From: Rhodocyclaceae bacterium
GTDB taxonomy: Bacteria > Pseudomonadota > Gammaproteobacteria > Burkholderiales > Rhodocyclaceae
DNA: 64,000 bases
Assembly (NCBI GenBank): GCA_028714035.1
Contig: JAQTNA010000007.1
Coordinates: 1-64,000, forward strand
Direction: 5' to 3'
The notes under the pieces are model-generated. The model was not told the DNA's origin and ran no database searches. It saw only the letters and a list, made by a program, of their open reading frames with translations. Both the position numbers and the translations under genes were made by a program. Each line of letters starts with the position of its first letter. Position 1 is the first letter of the stretch. Shown piece after piece: positions 53,773 through 62,977 of this stretch.

Positions 53773-56028
53773 ATGGCCGATAATAAATTCGCAGCATATA
53801 TCTGCTCCGGCTGCGGCATCGGCGACGTGCTTGATGTCAAGGCCCTGGAGAAAGTAGCCCAGAAGGAAGGCAAGATGGCGGTGGTGAAGAACCACGCCTT
53901 CCTGTGCAATTCCGAAGGCGTGCAGATGATTCGTGACGACATCGCCAACGACGGCGTCACCCACATCTGCATCGCGGCCTGCTCCCGCCGTGCCAAGGCG
54001 GAAGCCTTCAGCTTCCCCGAAGTCGCCCTGTCCCGCGCCAACCTGCGGGAAGGCGTGATGTGGGTGGTGGCTCAGGGCTCCGACCACGACGAGGTGCGCC
54101 AGGAGATGGCGGAAGACTACGTGCGCATGGGCTGCGCCGAAGTCAAGAAGATGAAGGTGCCCGCCGGCAGCCCGACGAAGGCCGAGAGCAAGCGCATCCT
54201 GGTGGTGGGCGGCGGCATGAGCGGCATGACCGCGGCCGTGGCGGCGGCGGAGACCGGCTACGACGTGGTGCTGGTGGAAAAGACCGGCGCCCTGGGCGGC
54301 TACGCTGCCAAGATGATGAAGCGCGTGCCCTTCGTCGGCAGCTATGCCGAGGCCCAGCCCACGGGCGCCGCGGAGCTGGCGGCCAAGGTCATGGCCAATT
54401 CCCGCATCACGGTGCATCTGAATTCCACCCTGGCCGAGACCGCCGGTTCCCCCGGCCGCTTCACCGCCAAGATCGCCCAGGAGTCCGGTGCGGTGGTGGA
54501 GGAAGCCGCGGGTGCCATCATCCAGGCCACGGGTTTCACGCCTTACGACCTGAACAAGCTGCCCGAACTGGGCGGCGGCCAGGCCAACGTGGTGGATCAG
54601 ACCGGCCTCGAAGCTTTTGCCCGGGCGGCCAACGGCGGCGCCATCAAGCGCGCCGACGGCAAGGAAGTCAAGTCCGTGGTGTTCGTGCAGTGCGCCGGCC
54701 AACGCGGTGCCGGCGGCAACGGCAGTGGCAAGCACCTGGAGTATTGCTCCGGCCACTGCTGCGGCACCAGCATCAAGCAGGCGATGTATTTCAAGGATCA
54801 GAACCCCGACATTGACACGGTGGTCATGTACCAGGACCTGCGCGTGCCGGGCATGGGCGAGGACTTCTACCGCAGCGCCCAGCAGAAGGGCGTGATCTTC
54901 ACCAAGTCCAAGGTGAACGGCGTGACCGGCGGCAACAGCTGCAAGGTTTCCGCCCGTGACCTGATCCTGGACGAAGACGTGACGGTGGATGCCGATCTGG
55001 TGGTGCTGGCCACCGGCCAGGTGCCCAACGCCGGTGTGAATCTCGACGAGTGGACGGCCATCAATACCGTGGCCGAAGGCGGCGACGAGGCGGCCAAGCA
55101 GCAGCGCTCCGAGCTGGAGTCCACCTCGGTGCTCAAGCTCAAGTACCGTCAGGGGCCGGACATGCCCCAGTTCAAGTACGGCTTCGCGGATTCCCATTTC
55201 ATCTGCTTCCCCTACGAGACGCGCCGTACCGGCATCTATGCCGCCGGCCCCGTGCGTCGTCCGATGGACATGTACCAGGCCCAGGAGGACGCCACCGGCG
55301 CCGCCCTGAAGGCGATCCAGGCGGTGGAGAACGCTTCCGCCGGCCGGGCCGCCCATCCCCGAGCCTGGGATCTTTCCTTCCCGCAGGCGCGCCTGGAAGG
55401 CTGTACCCAGTGCAAGCGCTGTACGGTGGAATGTCCCTTCGGTGCCATTGACGAGGACGAGCGCCGTTTCCCGGTGTTCAACGAGTCCCGCTGCCGCCGT
55501 TGCGGCACCTGCATGGGCGCCTGCCCGGTGCGCGTCATCTCCTTCGAGAACTACTCGGTGGATACGGTGGGCAGCCAGGTCAAGGCGGTCAATGTTCCGG
55601 ACGAGTTCGAGGAGAAGCCCCGCGTCCTGATCCTGGCCTGCGAGAACGACGCCTACCCGGCGCTCGACATGGCCGGCGTGCAGCGGCTCACCTACTCGGC
55701 TTTCGTGCGGGCCATCCCCGTGCGCTGCCTGGGTTCGGTGAACACCATCTGGATCACCGACGCGCTGAACTCCGGCTACGACGGCATCATCCTCATGGGC
55801 TGCAAGAAGGGCGACGACTACCAGTGCCACTTCGTCAAGGGTTCCGAGATGGCTCACTATCGCATGAGCAAGATCGGCGACACGCTGAAGCAGATGAGCC
55901 TGGAGCCGGAGCGGGTGGTGACCCATGAAGTGGCCATCACGGATCATGCGGTGGTCGCCAAGATCATCAACGAATACGTGGCCCAGCTTGAAGCACTCGG
56001 CCCATCGCCCATGAAGGGCTTCGGTTAA
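53773..56028 (+). CDS. qmoB: QmoB/HdrA-MvhD-like FAD-iron-sulfur subunit
   Basis: 751 aa. N-terminal HdrA-like part with a CSGCGI cysteine motif (residues about 13-18), FAD motif VVGGGMSGMTAA (about 143-154) and the VQCAGQRGAGG/HCCGTSIKQ block. A two-cluster ferredoxin follows at about 543-590 (CTQCKRCTVECPFGAID and CRRCGTCMGACPVRVI), and a C-terminal MvhD-like domain at about 615-735 (ILMGCKKGDDYQCHFVKGS). This is the QmoB fusion architecture. The single-base spacing from qmoA suggests translational coupling. Confidence 0.87.
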   Translation: MADNKFAAYICSGCGIGDVLDVKALEKVAQKEGKMAVVKNHAFLCNSEGVQMIRDDIANDGVTHICIAACSRRAKAEAFSFPEVALSRANLREGVMWVVAQGSDHDEVRQEMAEDYVRMGCAEVKKMKVPAGSPTKAESKRILVVGGGMSGMTAAVAAAETGYDVVLVEKTGALGGYAAKMMKRVPFVGSYAEAQPTGAAELAAKVMANSRITVHLNSTLAETAGSPGRFTAKIAQESGAVVEEAAGAIIQATGFTPYDLNKLPELGGGQANVVDQTGLEAFARAANGGAIKRADGKEVKSVVFVQCAGQRGAGGNGSGKHLEYCSGHCCGTSIKQAMYFKDQNPDIDTVVMYQDLRVPGMGEDFYRSAQQKGVIFTKSKVNGVTGGNSCKVSARDLILDEDVTVDADLVVLATGQVPNAGVNLDEWTAINTVAEGGDEAAKQQRSELESTSVLKLKYRQGPDMPQFKYGFADSHFICFPYETRRTGIYAAGPVRRPMDMYQAQEDATGAALKAIQAVENASAGRAAHPRAWDLSFPQARLEGCTQCKRCTVECPFGAIDEDERRFPVFNESRCRRCGTCMGACPVRVISFENYSVDTVGSQVKAVNVPDEFEEKPRVLILACENDAYPALDMAGVQRLTYSAFVRAIPVRCLGSVNTIWITDALNSGYDGIILMGCKKGDDYQCHFVKGSEMAHYRMSKIGDTLKQMSLEPERVVTHEVAITDHAVVAKIINEYVAQLEALGPSPMKGFG

Positions 56029-56039
56029 GGGAGACAGGA

Positions 56040-56642
56040 ATGAGCCAAGCTTACAAGAACGACTTCCTCAAGGAAGTCGAGGCCAACGTGGAAGATGGCC
56101 ACATGGTGAAGATGTGCATGCAGTGTGGCGTCTGCGCGGGCTCCTGCCCGCTCGGCCCGCACTGGGAGCATTCGCCCCAGAAGATCTTCATGATGATCCG
56201 GGCCGGCAAGCGGGAAGAGGTGCTGAAGTCCGACTCCATGTGGATGTGTACCTCCTGCTACAACTGTATCGTGCGTTGCCCCCGGAAGCTGCCGATCACC
56301 CACATCATGCACGGGCTGGCGAACTACTCGCACCGCCTGGGCCTGGCGCCGGATAAGCAGCCGACGCGGGAGATCGCCAAGCTGTTCTGGAACAACATCG
56401 TGAAGACCGGCCGGGTGAACGAACTCACGTTCTCGCTCGCCATGTACTTCAAGGATGGTTTCGGGCAGGGCGTGAAGAACGCCATGGCGATGCAGGGTAT
56501 CGGCCTGGGTCTGGTCAAGGCCAAGCGCCTGAATCCGATGGAGATCCTGGGCGGCCACAGCTGCAAGGACAAGAGCGGCATCCAGAAAATGGTGGCGAAG
56601 GCGCGGGAAATCGAAGACCGTCGTCGCGGCCTGGCCAAATAG
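56040..56642 (+). CDS. hdrC: HdrC-like [4Fe-4S] subunit
   Basis: 200 aa. Two [4Fe-4S] motifs: CMQCGVCAGSCP (about residues 25-36) and CTSCYNCIVRCP (about 70-81), as in heterodisulfide reductase HdrC and the first half of QmoC. No membrane helices, so the haem-b/HdrE-like domain of classical QmoC is missing. GGGAGACAGG ribosome site. Encoded between qmoB and hdrB with 11- and 13-nt gaps, clearly one operon. Confidence 0.87.
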   Translation: MSQAYKNDFLKEVEANVEDGHMVKMCMQCGVCAGSCPLGPHWEHSPQKIFMMIRAGKREEVLKSDSMWMCTSCYNCIVRCPRKLPITHIMHGLANYSHRLGLAPDKQPTREIAKLFWNNIVKTGRVNELTFSLAMYFKDGFGQGVKNAMAMQGIGLGLVKAKRLNPMEILGGHSCKDKSGIQKMVAKAREIEDRRRGLAK

Positions 56643-56655
56643 GAGCGAATATCCC

Positions 56656-57552
56656 ATGGCAAAGAAAGAATACGCCTATTACCCCGGCTGTTCGTCGCAG
56701 AAGAAGGCTTCCGGCGACAACTTCATGCGTTCGATTGACGTGGTCTGCCAGAAGCTGGACGTTCAGTTGAACGAGATCCCGGACTGGAACTGCTGCGGCG
56801 CCTCCATCGGCTATGGGGAGGGTGGCGAGCTGCCGCGCCTGGTCCTCTCCGCGCGCAACCTGGCCCTGGCCGAGAAGAACCTGCCCGGTCAGGACATGGT
56901 TTCCGTCTGCCCCGCCTGCTGGCTGGGCAGCCGCGAGGCCGCCGAGCGCCTGCACGAAATCCCCGGCCTCATGGCGGAAGCCAACGAGGCGCTGAAGGAA
57001 GCGGGCCTGAAGCTGGATGGCAAGGTCAAGGCCCGCCATTTCGTGGAAGTCCTGATCGAGGACGTGGGCTTCGAGGCCATGAAGAAGCCGGTGGTCAAGT
57101 CCCTGGAAGGCCTGAAGATGGCGGGCTATGTCGGCTGCCAGACCAACCGGCCCTTCGGCATCGCCGGCGAGTCCTTCGAGAACCCCATGTACCTGGACAA
57201 GATGGTGGAGATGGTAGGCGCCGAGCCGGTCAAGTATGACCAGAAGGTGACCTGCTGCGGCGGCGCCCTGGCGTTCTCCGAGCCGGACAAGGCCCAGAAC
57301 CAGATCCGCCAGATCGTGGAATCCGCCTATGACCACGGCGCCGAGATGATCGTCACGCCCTGTCAGCTGTGTCAGGCCAACGTGGAAATCTATCAGTCCG
57401 AGATCAACAAGAAGCAGGGCACCAAGTTCAACATGCCTGTCGTCTATTACTCGCAACTGATGACCATCGCCTACGGCGGCTCCGCCAAGGACGCCGGCCT
57501 GGACGGTCAGCTCATCCGCGCCGAGAAGCTGGAAGCCATCGCCGGCAAGTAA
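56656..57552 (+). CDS. hdrB: HdrB-like CCG-domain subunit
   Basis: 298 aa. Two cysteine-rich CCG domains: CCGASIGYGEGGELPRLV followed by CPACWL, and CCGGALAFSEPDK followed by CQLCQAN. These bind the non-cubane clusters at which HdrB reduces heterodisulfides in methanogens. Start YAYYPGCSSQKKASG is typical. Together with HdrC it replaces QmoC, the arrangement known from Gram-positive sulfate reducers (QmoAB-HdrCB). The true disulfide or thiol partner in this organism is unknown. Confidence 0.87.
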   Translation: MAKKEYAYYPGCSSQKKASGDNFMRSIDVVCQKLDVQLNEIPDWNCCGASIGYGEGGELPRLVLSARNLALAEKNLPGQDMVSVCPACWLGSREAAERLHEIPGLMAEANEALKEAGLKLDGKVKARHFVEVLIEDVGFEAMKKPVVKSLEGLKMAGYVGCQTNRPFGIAGESFENPMYLDKMVEMVGAEPVKYDQKVTCCGGALAFSEPDKAQNQIRQIVESAYDHGAEMIVTPCQLCQANVEIYQSEINKKQGTKFNMPVVYYSQLMTIAYGGSAKDAGLDGQLIRAEKLEAIAGK

Positions 57553-57575
57553 CCAGCCTGGTTTTGGCTTCACCC

Positions 57576-57604
57576 AGAAACGGCCGTCATTGACGGCCGT
57601 TTCT
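57576..57604 (+). terminator. Terminator-like perfect palindrome after hdrB
   Basis: AGAAACGGCCGTCA-T-TGACGGCCGTTTCT, two 14-nt arms with one central base, 24 nt after the hdrB stop. The T-run is short, but it lies between two convergent genes and may serve both. Confidence 0.6.
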
Positions 57605-57619
57605 ACTGGTGCGGCGGTG

Positions 57620-59803
57620 TCAGCGTGCCAGTAAGGGTCTTCTCGTGTCTGCTGCCTGCGAAGACCCCGCGCCCCGCAGCTTGAACATGCTCAGTGCCTG
57701 GACCAGGCCCTCGACCTGGTCACCCAGGCTTTCGGCGGCCGCCGCCGCCTGTTCCACGAGGGCCGCATTCTGCTGGGTGACTTCGTCCATCTGGCTGATG
57801 GCCTGGGTCACCTGCTGGATGCCGTTGCTCTGATCCCGGCTGGCCTTGCTGATGTCGGTCACCAGGGCGGCGACCTTCTTGAATCCGTCGACCACGTCGG
57901 TCATGGTGTTGCCGGCCTCCTGCGCCAGCCGGACGCCGTCTTCCACCTCGGCGACGGAACTGGCGATGAGCGCCTTGATTTCCCTGGCCGCCGTGGCGCT
58001 GCGGTGGGCCAGGCTCCTGACCTCGTTGGCGACCACCGCGAATCCACGCCCCTGCTCGCCGGCACGAGCCGCCTCGACGGCGGCGTTAAGCGCCAGGATA
58101 TTGGTCTGGAAGGCGATGGAATCTATGACCCCGGTGATGTCGGCGATTCTCTGGGAGCTGGTCTGGATATGGCCCATGGTGGTGACCACCTGCTTCACGA
58201 TGTCGCCGCCCTTGCTGACGGCCACCAGGGAACCGTTCGCCAGGTCGTTCGCTTCCCGGGCGTGCTCGGCGTTCTGGCGCACGGTGCTGTTCAGGTCATC
58301 CACGCTGGCGGACGTCTGTTCCAGGCTGCTGGCCTGGGCCTCGGTGCGGCGCGAGAGGTCCTGGTTGCCGCTGGCGATCTCGTGGGCCGCGGTATTGATG
58401 GCGTCGGTCGCCTCCCGTATCAGCCCGATCATGTCCTGGAGACGCCCGACCGTGCTGTTGATGGCGTCGGTCAATTGGCCGAACAGGCCGGGATAGTTGG
58501 TGCTGATGGTCTGGGTCAGATCCCCCTGGGCGATGGCCGTGGACACGCGGATGACGTCGGTCAGGCCGGTCTCCGTGACGTCCGACAGGCGGTTGAGCAG
58601 GTCGGTCAGGGTCTTCGAGTAACCCGCCTTGTTCGCGACATCCAGCTTGTGGCTGAAATCGCCCTCGGCCCCGGAGTTGACCATTTCCCTCACCTCGGCG
58701 ATGACTCCCTTCAGGTTGTCCTGCATGCGCGCCATGGCCGCCAGGATGCTCTGGTTGTCGCCTGGCCTGACCGGTACCGTATTGCCCAGGTGGCCTTCCG
58801 CGACCCGGGAGGCCACCTGCACGGCGTCCGCCGGATTGCCGCCGATCTGGCGCAGCAGATCGGCATTCAGGGTGTTCAGGGAGCGCCCGATATCCAGGCC
58901 GAAACCCTGTTTGCCGGCGAGATCGGCCTGTCGGGTAAAGTCGCCCCTGACCGCCGCTTCCACCGCCGACTGGATGTCGGTGACCACGTTCTTCAAATCC
59001 GACTGCATCTGTTTGGTGGAAGCCAGCAGGCTGTCCTGGTCATTGGCGAGGGTGACGATCTGGCCCGAGAGATTGCCCCGGGCGATTTGTCGGATGACCT
59101 CGATGACGTCCTTCGGCTCCCCGCCGAGTTGCAGCACCAGCCGGCGGACGATGGCGCGTATGGCGAAAAACAGCAGGATCTGTAGCGCGCCCTGGCCCAG
59201 CCATATCCAGAGGTTGATTTTCCTGAGCGTGACCAGGTCTTCCTTCACGTCGGTGACGATGCTGGCGGCGCCGACCACCGCCCCCTCGTCCACCGCATGG
59301 CAGAACAGGCAGTCAATGCTGCGGAAATTCTTTCGGGCGATGTAGGGAATGACGGTGCGCAGGCTGGCCTGATCGCCCTTGACGACCAGGTGCGATTCCG
59401 TCTTGCCGGTGGCCAGGACGTGGCGATCTATGTCGTCCATGGGCCGCTCCTCCGGTAGACCGGCATCGAACTCGTCGTCTATGCCCTTGCCCCGGACGAC
59501 GCGCAGCTCCTTCACGCCTTCGGAAGCCGCCATCTTCTGGATGAACAGGCTGCGGCTCTTCTTGTCGCTGATGACCTCGTCCTTGCCGTTCTTGATGATC
59601 ATCAGGATGTTCAGGCCATTCACCACGCCATCGGCCAGCGCGGCGGCCCGCTCCTTGGCCGTGTTCATGACCTGGTTCTCGAACTGCACCATGATCCATT
59701 GCTGGGCGGCGACGAGAATGACGATCAGCGTGCCCTGCAGGAGTATCTGCAATTTCAGTTGCAGGCCGATTCTGTTCCAGGAGTCGCTGATGTAGCGCTT
59801 CAT
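57620..59803 (-). CDS. Methyl-accepting chemotaxis protein with periplasmic c-type haem motif
   Basis: 727 aa from ATG 59803, which has a GGGGAACG ribosome site; the open frame to 59911 adds nothing. Membrane helix at about 18-38 and a periplasmic domain (about 40-192) containing CLFCH (residues 165-169), a CxxCH c-haem attachment site. A second helix follows at about 195-215, then HAMP-like repeats (RQIARGNLSGQIV, RVAEGHLGNTVPV, TAIAQGDLTQTIS) and a signalling tip with IDSIAFQTNILALNAAVEAARAGEQGRGFAVVANEVRSLA. A haem-containing receptor of this kind probably senses redox state, oxygen or NO. Confidence 0.88.
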   Translation of the reverse strand: MKRYISDSWNRIGLQLKLQILLQGTLIVILVAAQQWIMVQFENQVMNTAKERAAALADGVVNGLNILMIIKNGKDEVISDKKSRSLFIQKMAASEGVKELRVVRGKGIDDEFDAGLPEERPMDDIDRHVLATGKTESHLVVKGDQASLRTVIPYIARKNFRSIDCLFCHAVDEGAVVGAASIVTDVKEDLVTLRKINLWIWLGQGALQILLFFAIRAIVRRLVLQLGGEPKDVIEVIRQIARGNLSGQIVTLANDQDSLLASTKQMQSDLKNVVTDIQSAVEAAVRGDFTRQADLAGKQGFGLDIGRSLNTLNADLLRQIGGNPADAVQVASRVAEGHLGNTVPVRPGDNQSILAAMARMQDNLKGVIAEVREMVNSGAEGDFSHKLDVANKAGYSKTLTDLLNRLSDVTETGLTDVIRVSTAIAQGDLTQTISTNYPGLFGQLTDAINSTVGRLQDMIGLIREATDAINTAAHEIASGNQDLSRRTEAQASSLEQTSASVDDLNSTVRQNAEHAREANDLANGSLVAVSKGGDIVKQVVTTMGHIQTSSQRIADITGVIDSIAFQTNILALNAAVEAARAGEQGRGFAVVANEVRSLAHRSATAAREIKALIASSVAEVEDGVRLAQEAGNTMTDVVDGFKKVAALVTDISKASRDQSNGIQQVTQAISQMDEVTQQNAALVEQAAAAAESLGDQVEGLVQALSMFKLRGAGSSQAADTRRPLLAR

Positions 59804-60000
59804 CTCGTTCCCCGATGCAAACCATGTCAAAGGCAGCCATGGCGGATAGGCCGGGGCGTGGCCGCATCCAGGATGGACCTGCGGCCGCCCGACCACCCAC
59901 CGTCGCAGCAAGTGAACTTAACGGAACCGGCGGGGGTTCCTGAAGGGTATCCAGTCCGGAAAGCCGCGGCGGATGGCCGTTTCGGCCTGGCGGGGCGCGC

Positions 60001-61191
60001 TCAGCCCGCGGCTTTCGCCTTCCGCCGTTGCCGCAGGAGGACGAGTGTTATGGCGCCGATGAGGAGGACGGCGGGCAGGGCGTGCAGGTTCAGGGTGGCC
60101 CAGCCCTGGCCGAGCACCAGGGCGCCGGCGGAGATGGAGGAGAGCGCCTGGACGCCGAAGACCACGAAGTCGTTGCTACCCTGCACCTTCGCCCGCTCCG
60201 AGGGGCGATAGGTCTCGGTCAGCAGCGTGGTGCCGCCGATATAGAGGAAATTCCAGCCCACGCCCAGCAGCACCAGCGCCCACCAGAAGTCCATGAGGCC
60301 GGTGCCGGAGAGTCCGAGGGCGATGCAGGCCAGCATCAGGACGGCACCCACCAGCAGAACCGGCAACACGCCGAACCGGCGGATCAGGTTGCCGGTGAAA
60401 AAGGAGGGGACGTACATGCCCAGCACATGCCATTGCAACACGAAGGCCACGTCGCCGAAAGGAAAGCCGCAGACATCCATGGCCAAGGGTGTGGCGGCCA
60501 TCAAGAGGTTCATGGTGCCGTAGCCCACGGCCGCTGCCAGCACGGCGACGATGAAGGCTGGTCGCCGGGCGATCTCGATCCAGGGTCGCCCCTGGTCCCC
60601 GGTTCTGGCAGCCACGGCCGGGGCCGGGATGTGCAGGCGGCTGGCAATCGCCAGCGCCACCAGCGCGAAGCCGGAAAGGGACAGGTAAGTGGCGAGAAAC
60701 TCCGTACCCCAGGCATTTTTCGTCAGGTTGCTCAGGGCCGGACCGATGAATCCGCCCAGTATGCCGCCTGCCAGCGTGAAGGAGATGGCCTTGGGCTTCC
60801 AGTCCATGGGCGCCATGTCGGCGGCGGCGAAACGGTATTGCAGGCCGAAGGCGTTGTAGCTGCCGGCCACCAGGGTGCCCAGGCAAAGCAGCCAGAAACT
60901 CCCGATGTGGGTGGCGAGGGCGCACAGGAGGCCGCCGCCCACGCCCAGCAGGGCGCCGAACATGAAGCCCGCGCGCCGGCCTAAACGTTTCATGAAGTGG
61001 GCGGCGGGCAGGGTGAGCAGTGCCGTGCCGATCACATATCCGGTAATGGTCAGGGTGGCGAGGGTGGGCGAAGGCGCCAGGCGCCGTCCGACCAGGCCGT
61101 TCACCGCGATCAGGGTGACGCCATTGCACAGGAGCATGCCCTGGCAGGCGGCCAGGAGCCAAATGTTTCGCAGAAGGTGTCGGTCGGTCAT
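60001..61191 (-). CDS. Major facilitator superfamily transporter, substrate unknown
   Basis: 396 aa with 12 hydrophobic segments. The first half carries the MFS loop signature in FMKRLGRRAGFMFGALLG and a PTLATLTITGYVIGTALLTLPAAH helix. Proton-driven uptake or efflux is likely. Homologous proteins of this length are often labelled YfcJ/arabinose-efflux type; nothing here defines the substrate. Monocistronic: convergent toward the chemoreceptor end and with a long upstream spacer. Confidence 0.8.
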   Translation of the reverse strand: MTDRHLLRNIWLLAACQGMLLCNGVTLIAVNGLVGRRLAPSPTLATLTITGYVIGTALLTLPAAHFMKRLGRRAGFMFGALLGVGGGLLCALATHIGSFWLLCLGTLVAGSYNAFGLQYRFAAADMAPMDWKPKAISFTLAGGILGGFIGPALSNLTKNAWGTEFLATYLSLSGFALVALAIASRLHIPAPAVAARTGDQGRPWIEIARRPAFIVAVLAAAVGYGTMNLLMAATPLAMDVCGFPFGDVAFVLQWHVLGMYVPSFFTGNLIRRFGVLPVLLVGAVLMLACIALGLSGTGLMDFWWALVLLGVGWNFLYIGGTTLLTETYRPSERAKVQGSNDFVVFGVQALSSISAGALVLGQGWATLNLHALPAVLLIGAITLVLLRQRRKAKAAG

Positions 61192-61561
61192 GGCGGCGGA
61201 GGGGGAGGAGGCCAGGCGCGATGGTACGCGACGGACGCCGGGATGGCAGCTTTTTCCTCCCTTGCGTGATCCGGCCTGGATGTGAGGGCGGCTATTCGGG
61301 ATTTGGACGGGGAAATGCCCGCATCCGGCGGGAATGTTGCGCCGAAGGCAAAAAATCGCTCAGGCGACCGTTCCAGACCGCCGCTTTTTTTCGTACTATC
61401 CGGTCATGGATAGTCGCGCCAGCGACTCTCGACGCTCCCCTCGTCCGTTTCCGGGAGAGGGGTTGGGAGCGAGGGAAAACGGGCGTGGAGGCCATTCTTG
61501 TCATTCGGGCTGGATACACCGCTACGCCCGTTTGAGCCAAACCTAGAGGAGAGATTCGAGC
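61192..61561. other. 370-bp spacer between MFS and CBS-domain genes
   Basis: Contains a partly palindromic GC-rich patch (CGCTCCCCTC near 61432 with GAGGGGTTGGGAGCG near 61455) resembling the dispersed CCCCTC/GAGGGG repeat family also found inside the element at 18664-18828. A strong AGAGGAGAG ribosome site precedes the CBS gene. No gene recognised. Confidence 0.45.
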
Positions 61562-62161
61562 ATGGAACGCAACTACAAGGCCCTTGCCGCGCACAAGGCA
61601 CCCAAGACCATCGGCTACCATCAGCCCAGCACCTTCACCAGCGTGACGGTGGATTCCCCCGCCTTGTGCGTCATGACCGACCTGCGCCAGGTCAGCGCCG
61701 CCACCATCACCCCGGAAGTCACGTTGAACGAAGCCACGAAGACCATGATCTCCCGCGGCGTGCGTCTCTTGCTGGTGGTGGACGCGAACGACGACGTGGT
61801 GGGGCTCATCACCGCCCGCGACACCCAGGGCGACCGCCCGATCAAGCTGGTGCAGGAACGGGGCTGCAAGTATTCCGACCTGCATGTGGCGGACCTCATG
61901 GTGCACAAGGAGGACATTGACGTGCTGAGCGTGTCCGACGTGCTTCACTCCAAGGTGGGCCACGTCATCGCCACCCTCAAGGCCTGGGGGCGCCAACATG
62001 CGCTGGTAGCGGAAAAGGATGCGGTCACCCACGCCGTGCGTGTCCGGGGTATCTTCTCCGCCACCCAGATCGGCCGTCAGTTGGGCATTGCCCTCCAGAC
62101 CTTCGAGGTGGCCAACACCTTTGCCGACATCGAAAAGGCCCTGGGCGGCAAGGCTCTGTAA
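61562..62161 (+). CDS. CBS-domain protein
   Basis: 199 aa with a pair of CBS motifs, the first being ITPEVTLNEATKTMISRGVRLLLVVDANDDVVGLITARD; the second covers about residues 105-165 and ends RGIFSATQIGRQLGI. CBS pairs bind adenine nucleotides and regulate partner proteins. Stand-alone here; partner unknown. AGAGGAG ribosome site. Confidence 0.8.
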   Translation: MERNYKALAAHKAPKTIGYHQPSTFTSVTVDSPALCVMTDLRQVSAATITPEVTLNEATKTMISRGVRLLLVVDANDDVVGLITARDTQGDRPIKLVQERGCKYSDLHVADLMVHKEDIDVLSVSDVLHSKVGHVIATLKAWGRQHALVAEKDAVTHAVRVRGIFSATQIGRQLGIALQTFEVANTFADIEKALGGKAL

Positions 62162-62236
62162 GAATACGAGCGGCGGCGCCCAGGCGCCGCCTGTTCGCAA
62201 GGCGCCGGCGGCAGGTCGCGGGTCGGGCAGGGGGGA

Positions 62237-62324
62237 TGGCGGAAGCGGTGAGATTCGAACTCACGATGGGTTGCCCCACGCCGGTTTTCAAGACCGGTGC
62301 ATTCAACCGCTCTGCCACGCTTCC
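62237..62324 (-). tRNA. tRNA-Ser (anticodon TGA)
   Basis: 88 nt including encoded CCA. Acceptor GGAAGCG/CGCTTCC, D-arm GGCAGAGCGGTTGAATGC, anticodon stem ACCGGTCTTGAAAACCGG with anticodon TGA, a long variable arm (CGTGGGGCAACCCATCG), and T-loop GTTCGAATC. The long extra arm confirms a class II serine tRNA. Confidence 0.97.
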
Positions 62325-62417
62325 GAGGGCGGAATTCTAGCATGGCGCCGCGTTTCGGGTCCGTATCCGGCGGCGAGCTTTCCCTGTGCCCTTCTCGGCG
62401 CATCGGGGCCACTTTCC

Positions 62418-62448
62418 TTGCCTTTGATCGCTGGTTCTCCGGTATAAT
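62418..62448 (+). promoter_or_regulatory. Probable sigma-70 promoter of rpsO-pnp
   Basis: Perfect -10 TATAAT (62443-62448). TTGCCT at 62418-62423 is 19 bp upstream, or TGCCTT with 18 bp. About 100 nt of leader precedes the rpsO ATG, a length compatible with S15 autoregulation. Confidence 0.65.
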
Positions 62449-62547
62449 GCGCGGCTCCACGCCGTTCGCGGCTGGATTCATTCTGGCGTGCGGCTCTATC
62501 AAACCGGGGCGGCGCCTTTTTTCAAAAGCGTTTGAGAGACTCGAATC

Positions 62548-62817
62548 ATGACCATGTCCGCCGCCGACAAGGCGAAAGTTGTTGCCGATTACCAACGTGT
62601 CCAGGGTGATACCGGCTCCCCCGAAGTCCAGGTCGCCCTGCTGACCGCCCGCATCAATGGCCTCACGCCCCACTTCAAGGCCAACGTCAAGGACCACCAC
62701 TCCCGCCGTGGTCTGCTGCGCATGGTGAGCCAGCGCCGCAAACTGCTGGATTACCTGAAGGGCAAGAATGTCGACGGCTATCGGGCGCTGATCGAGCGCC
62801 TGGGTCTGCGCAAGTAA
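62548..62817 (+). CDS. rpsO: 30S ribosomal protein S15
   Basis: 89 aa, exact family length. Binds 16S rRNA early in 30S assembly. Conserved [23 protein letters not shown] and the [25 protein letters not shown]-binding block. Followed by a terminator and pnp, the standard bacterial order. Confidence 0.98.
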   Translation: MTMSAADKAKVVADYQRVQGDTGSPEVQVALLTARINGLTPHFKANVKDHHSRRGLLRMVSQRRKLLDYLKGKNVDGYRALIERLGLRK

Positions 62818-62858
62818 TACATGACCCCGCAGCAGTTCCGCGGGTTGCCATGAACAAT

Positions 62859-62894
62859 CCGGCGGGGGCCGAGGTGCCCTCGCCGGTTTTTTTT
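62859..62894 (+). terminator. Terminator/attenuator between rpsO and pnp
   Basis: CCGGCGGGGGC with GCCCTCGCCGG (one mismatch) and an eight-T run. Located 40 nt after the rpsO stop, as in many rpsO-pnp operons, where it limits read-through into pnp. Confidence 0.85.
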
Positions 62895-62977
62895 GGGTTG
62901 CGCCTTCAGGTTTGCCGCGCGGCCCGTACGTTGATACCGGCACGGATTGCCGCGCCGAGACTGGAAAGGATTCCACC

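Noticed and set aside
53737-55947. 736-aa minus-strand open frame opposite qmoB
   Set aside because: His/Gly/Ala-rich antisense translation of a confidently identified FAD/iron-sulfur gene.
52485-57552. Sulfur-oxidising sHdr system (sHdrC1B1AHC2B2)
   Set aside because: The gene set is QmoA, QmoB with MvhD fusion, HdrC and HdrB. No lipoate-binding protein, no second HdrB/C pair and no TusA/DsrE genes are adjacent.
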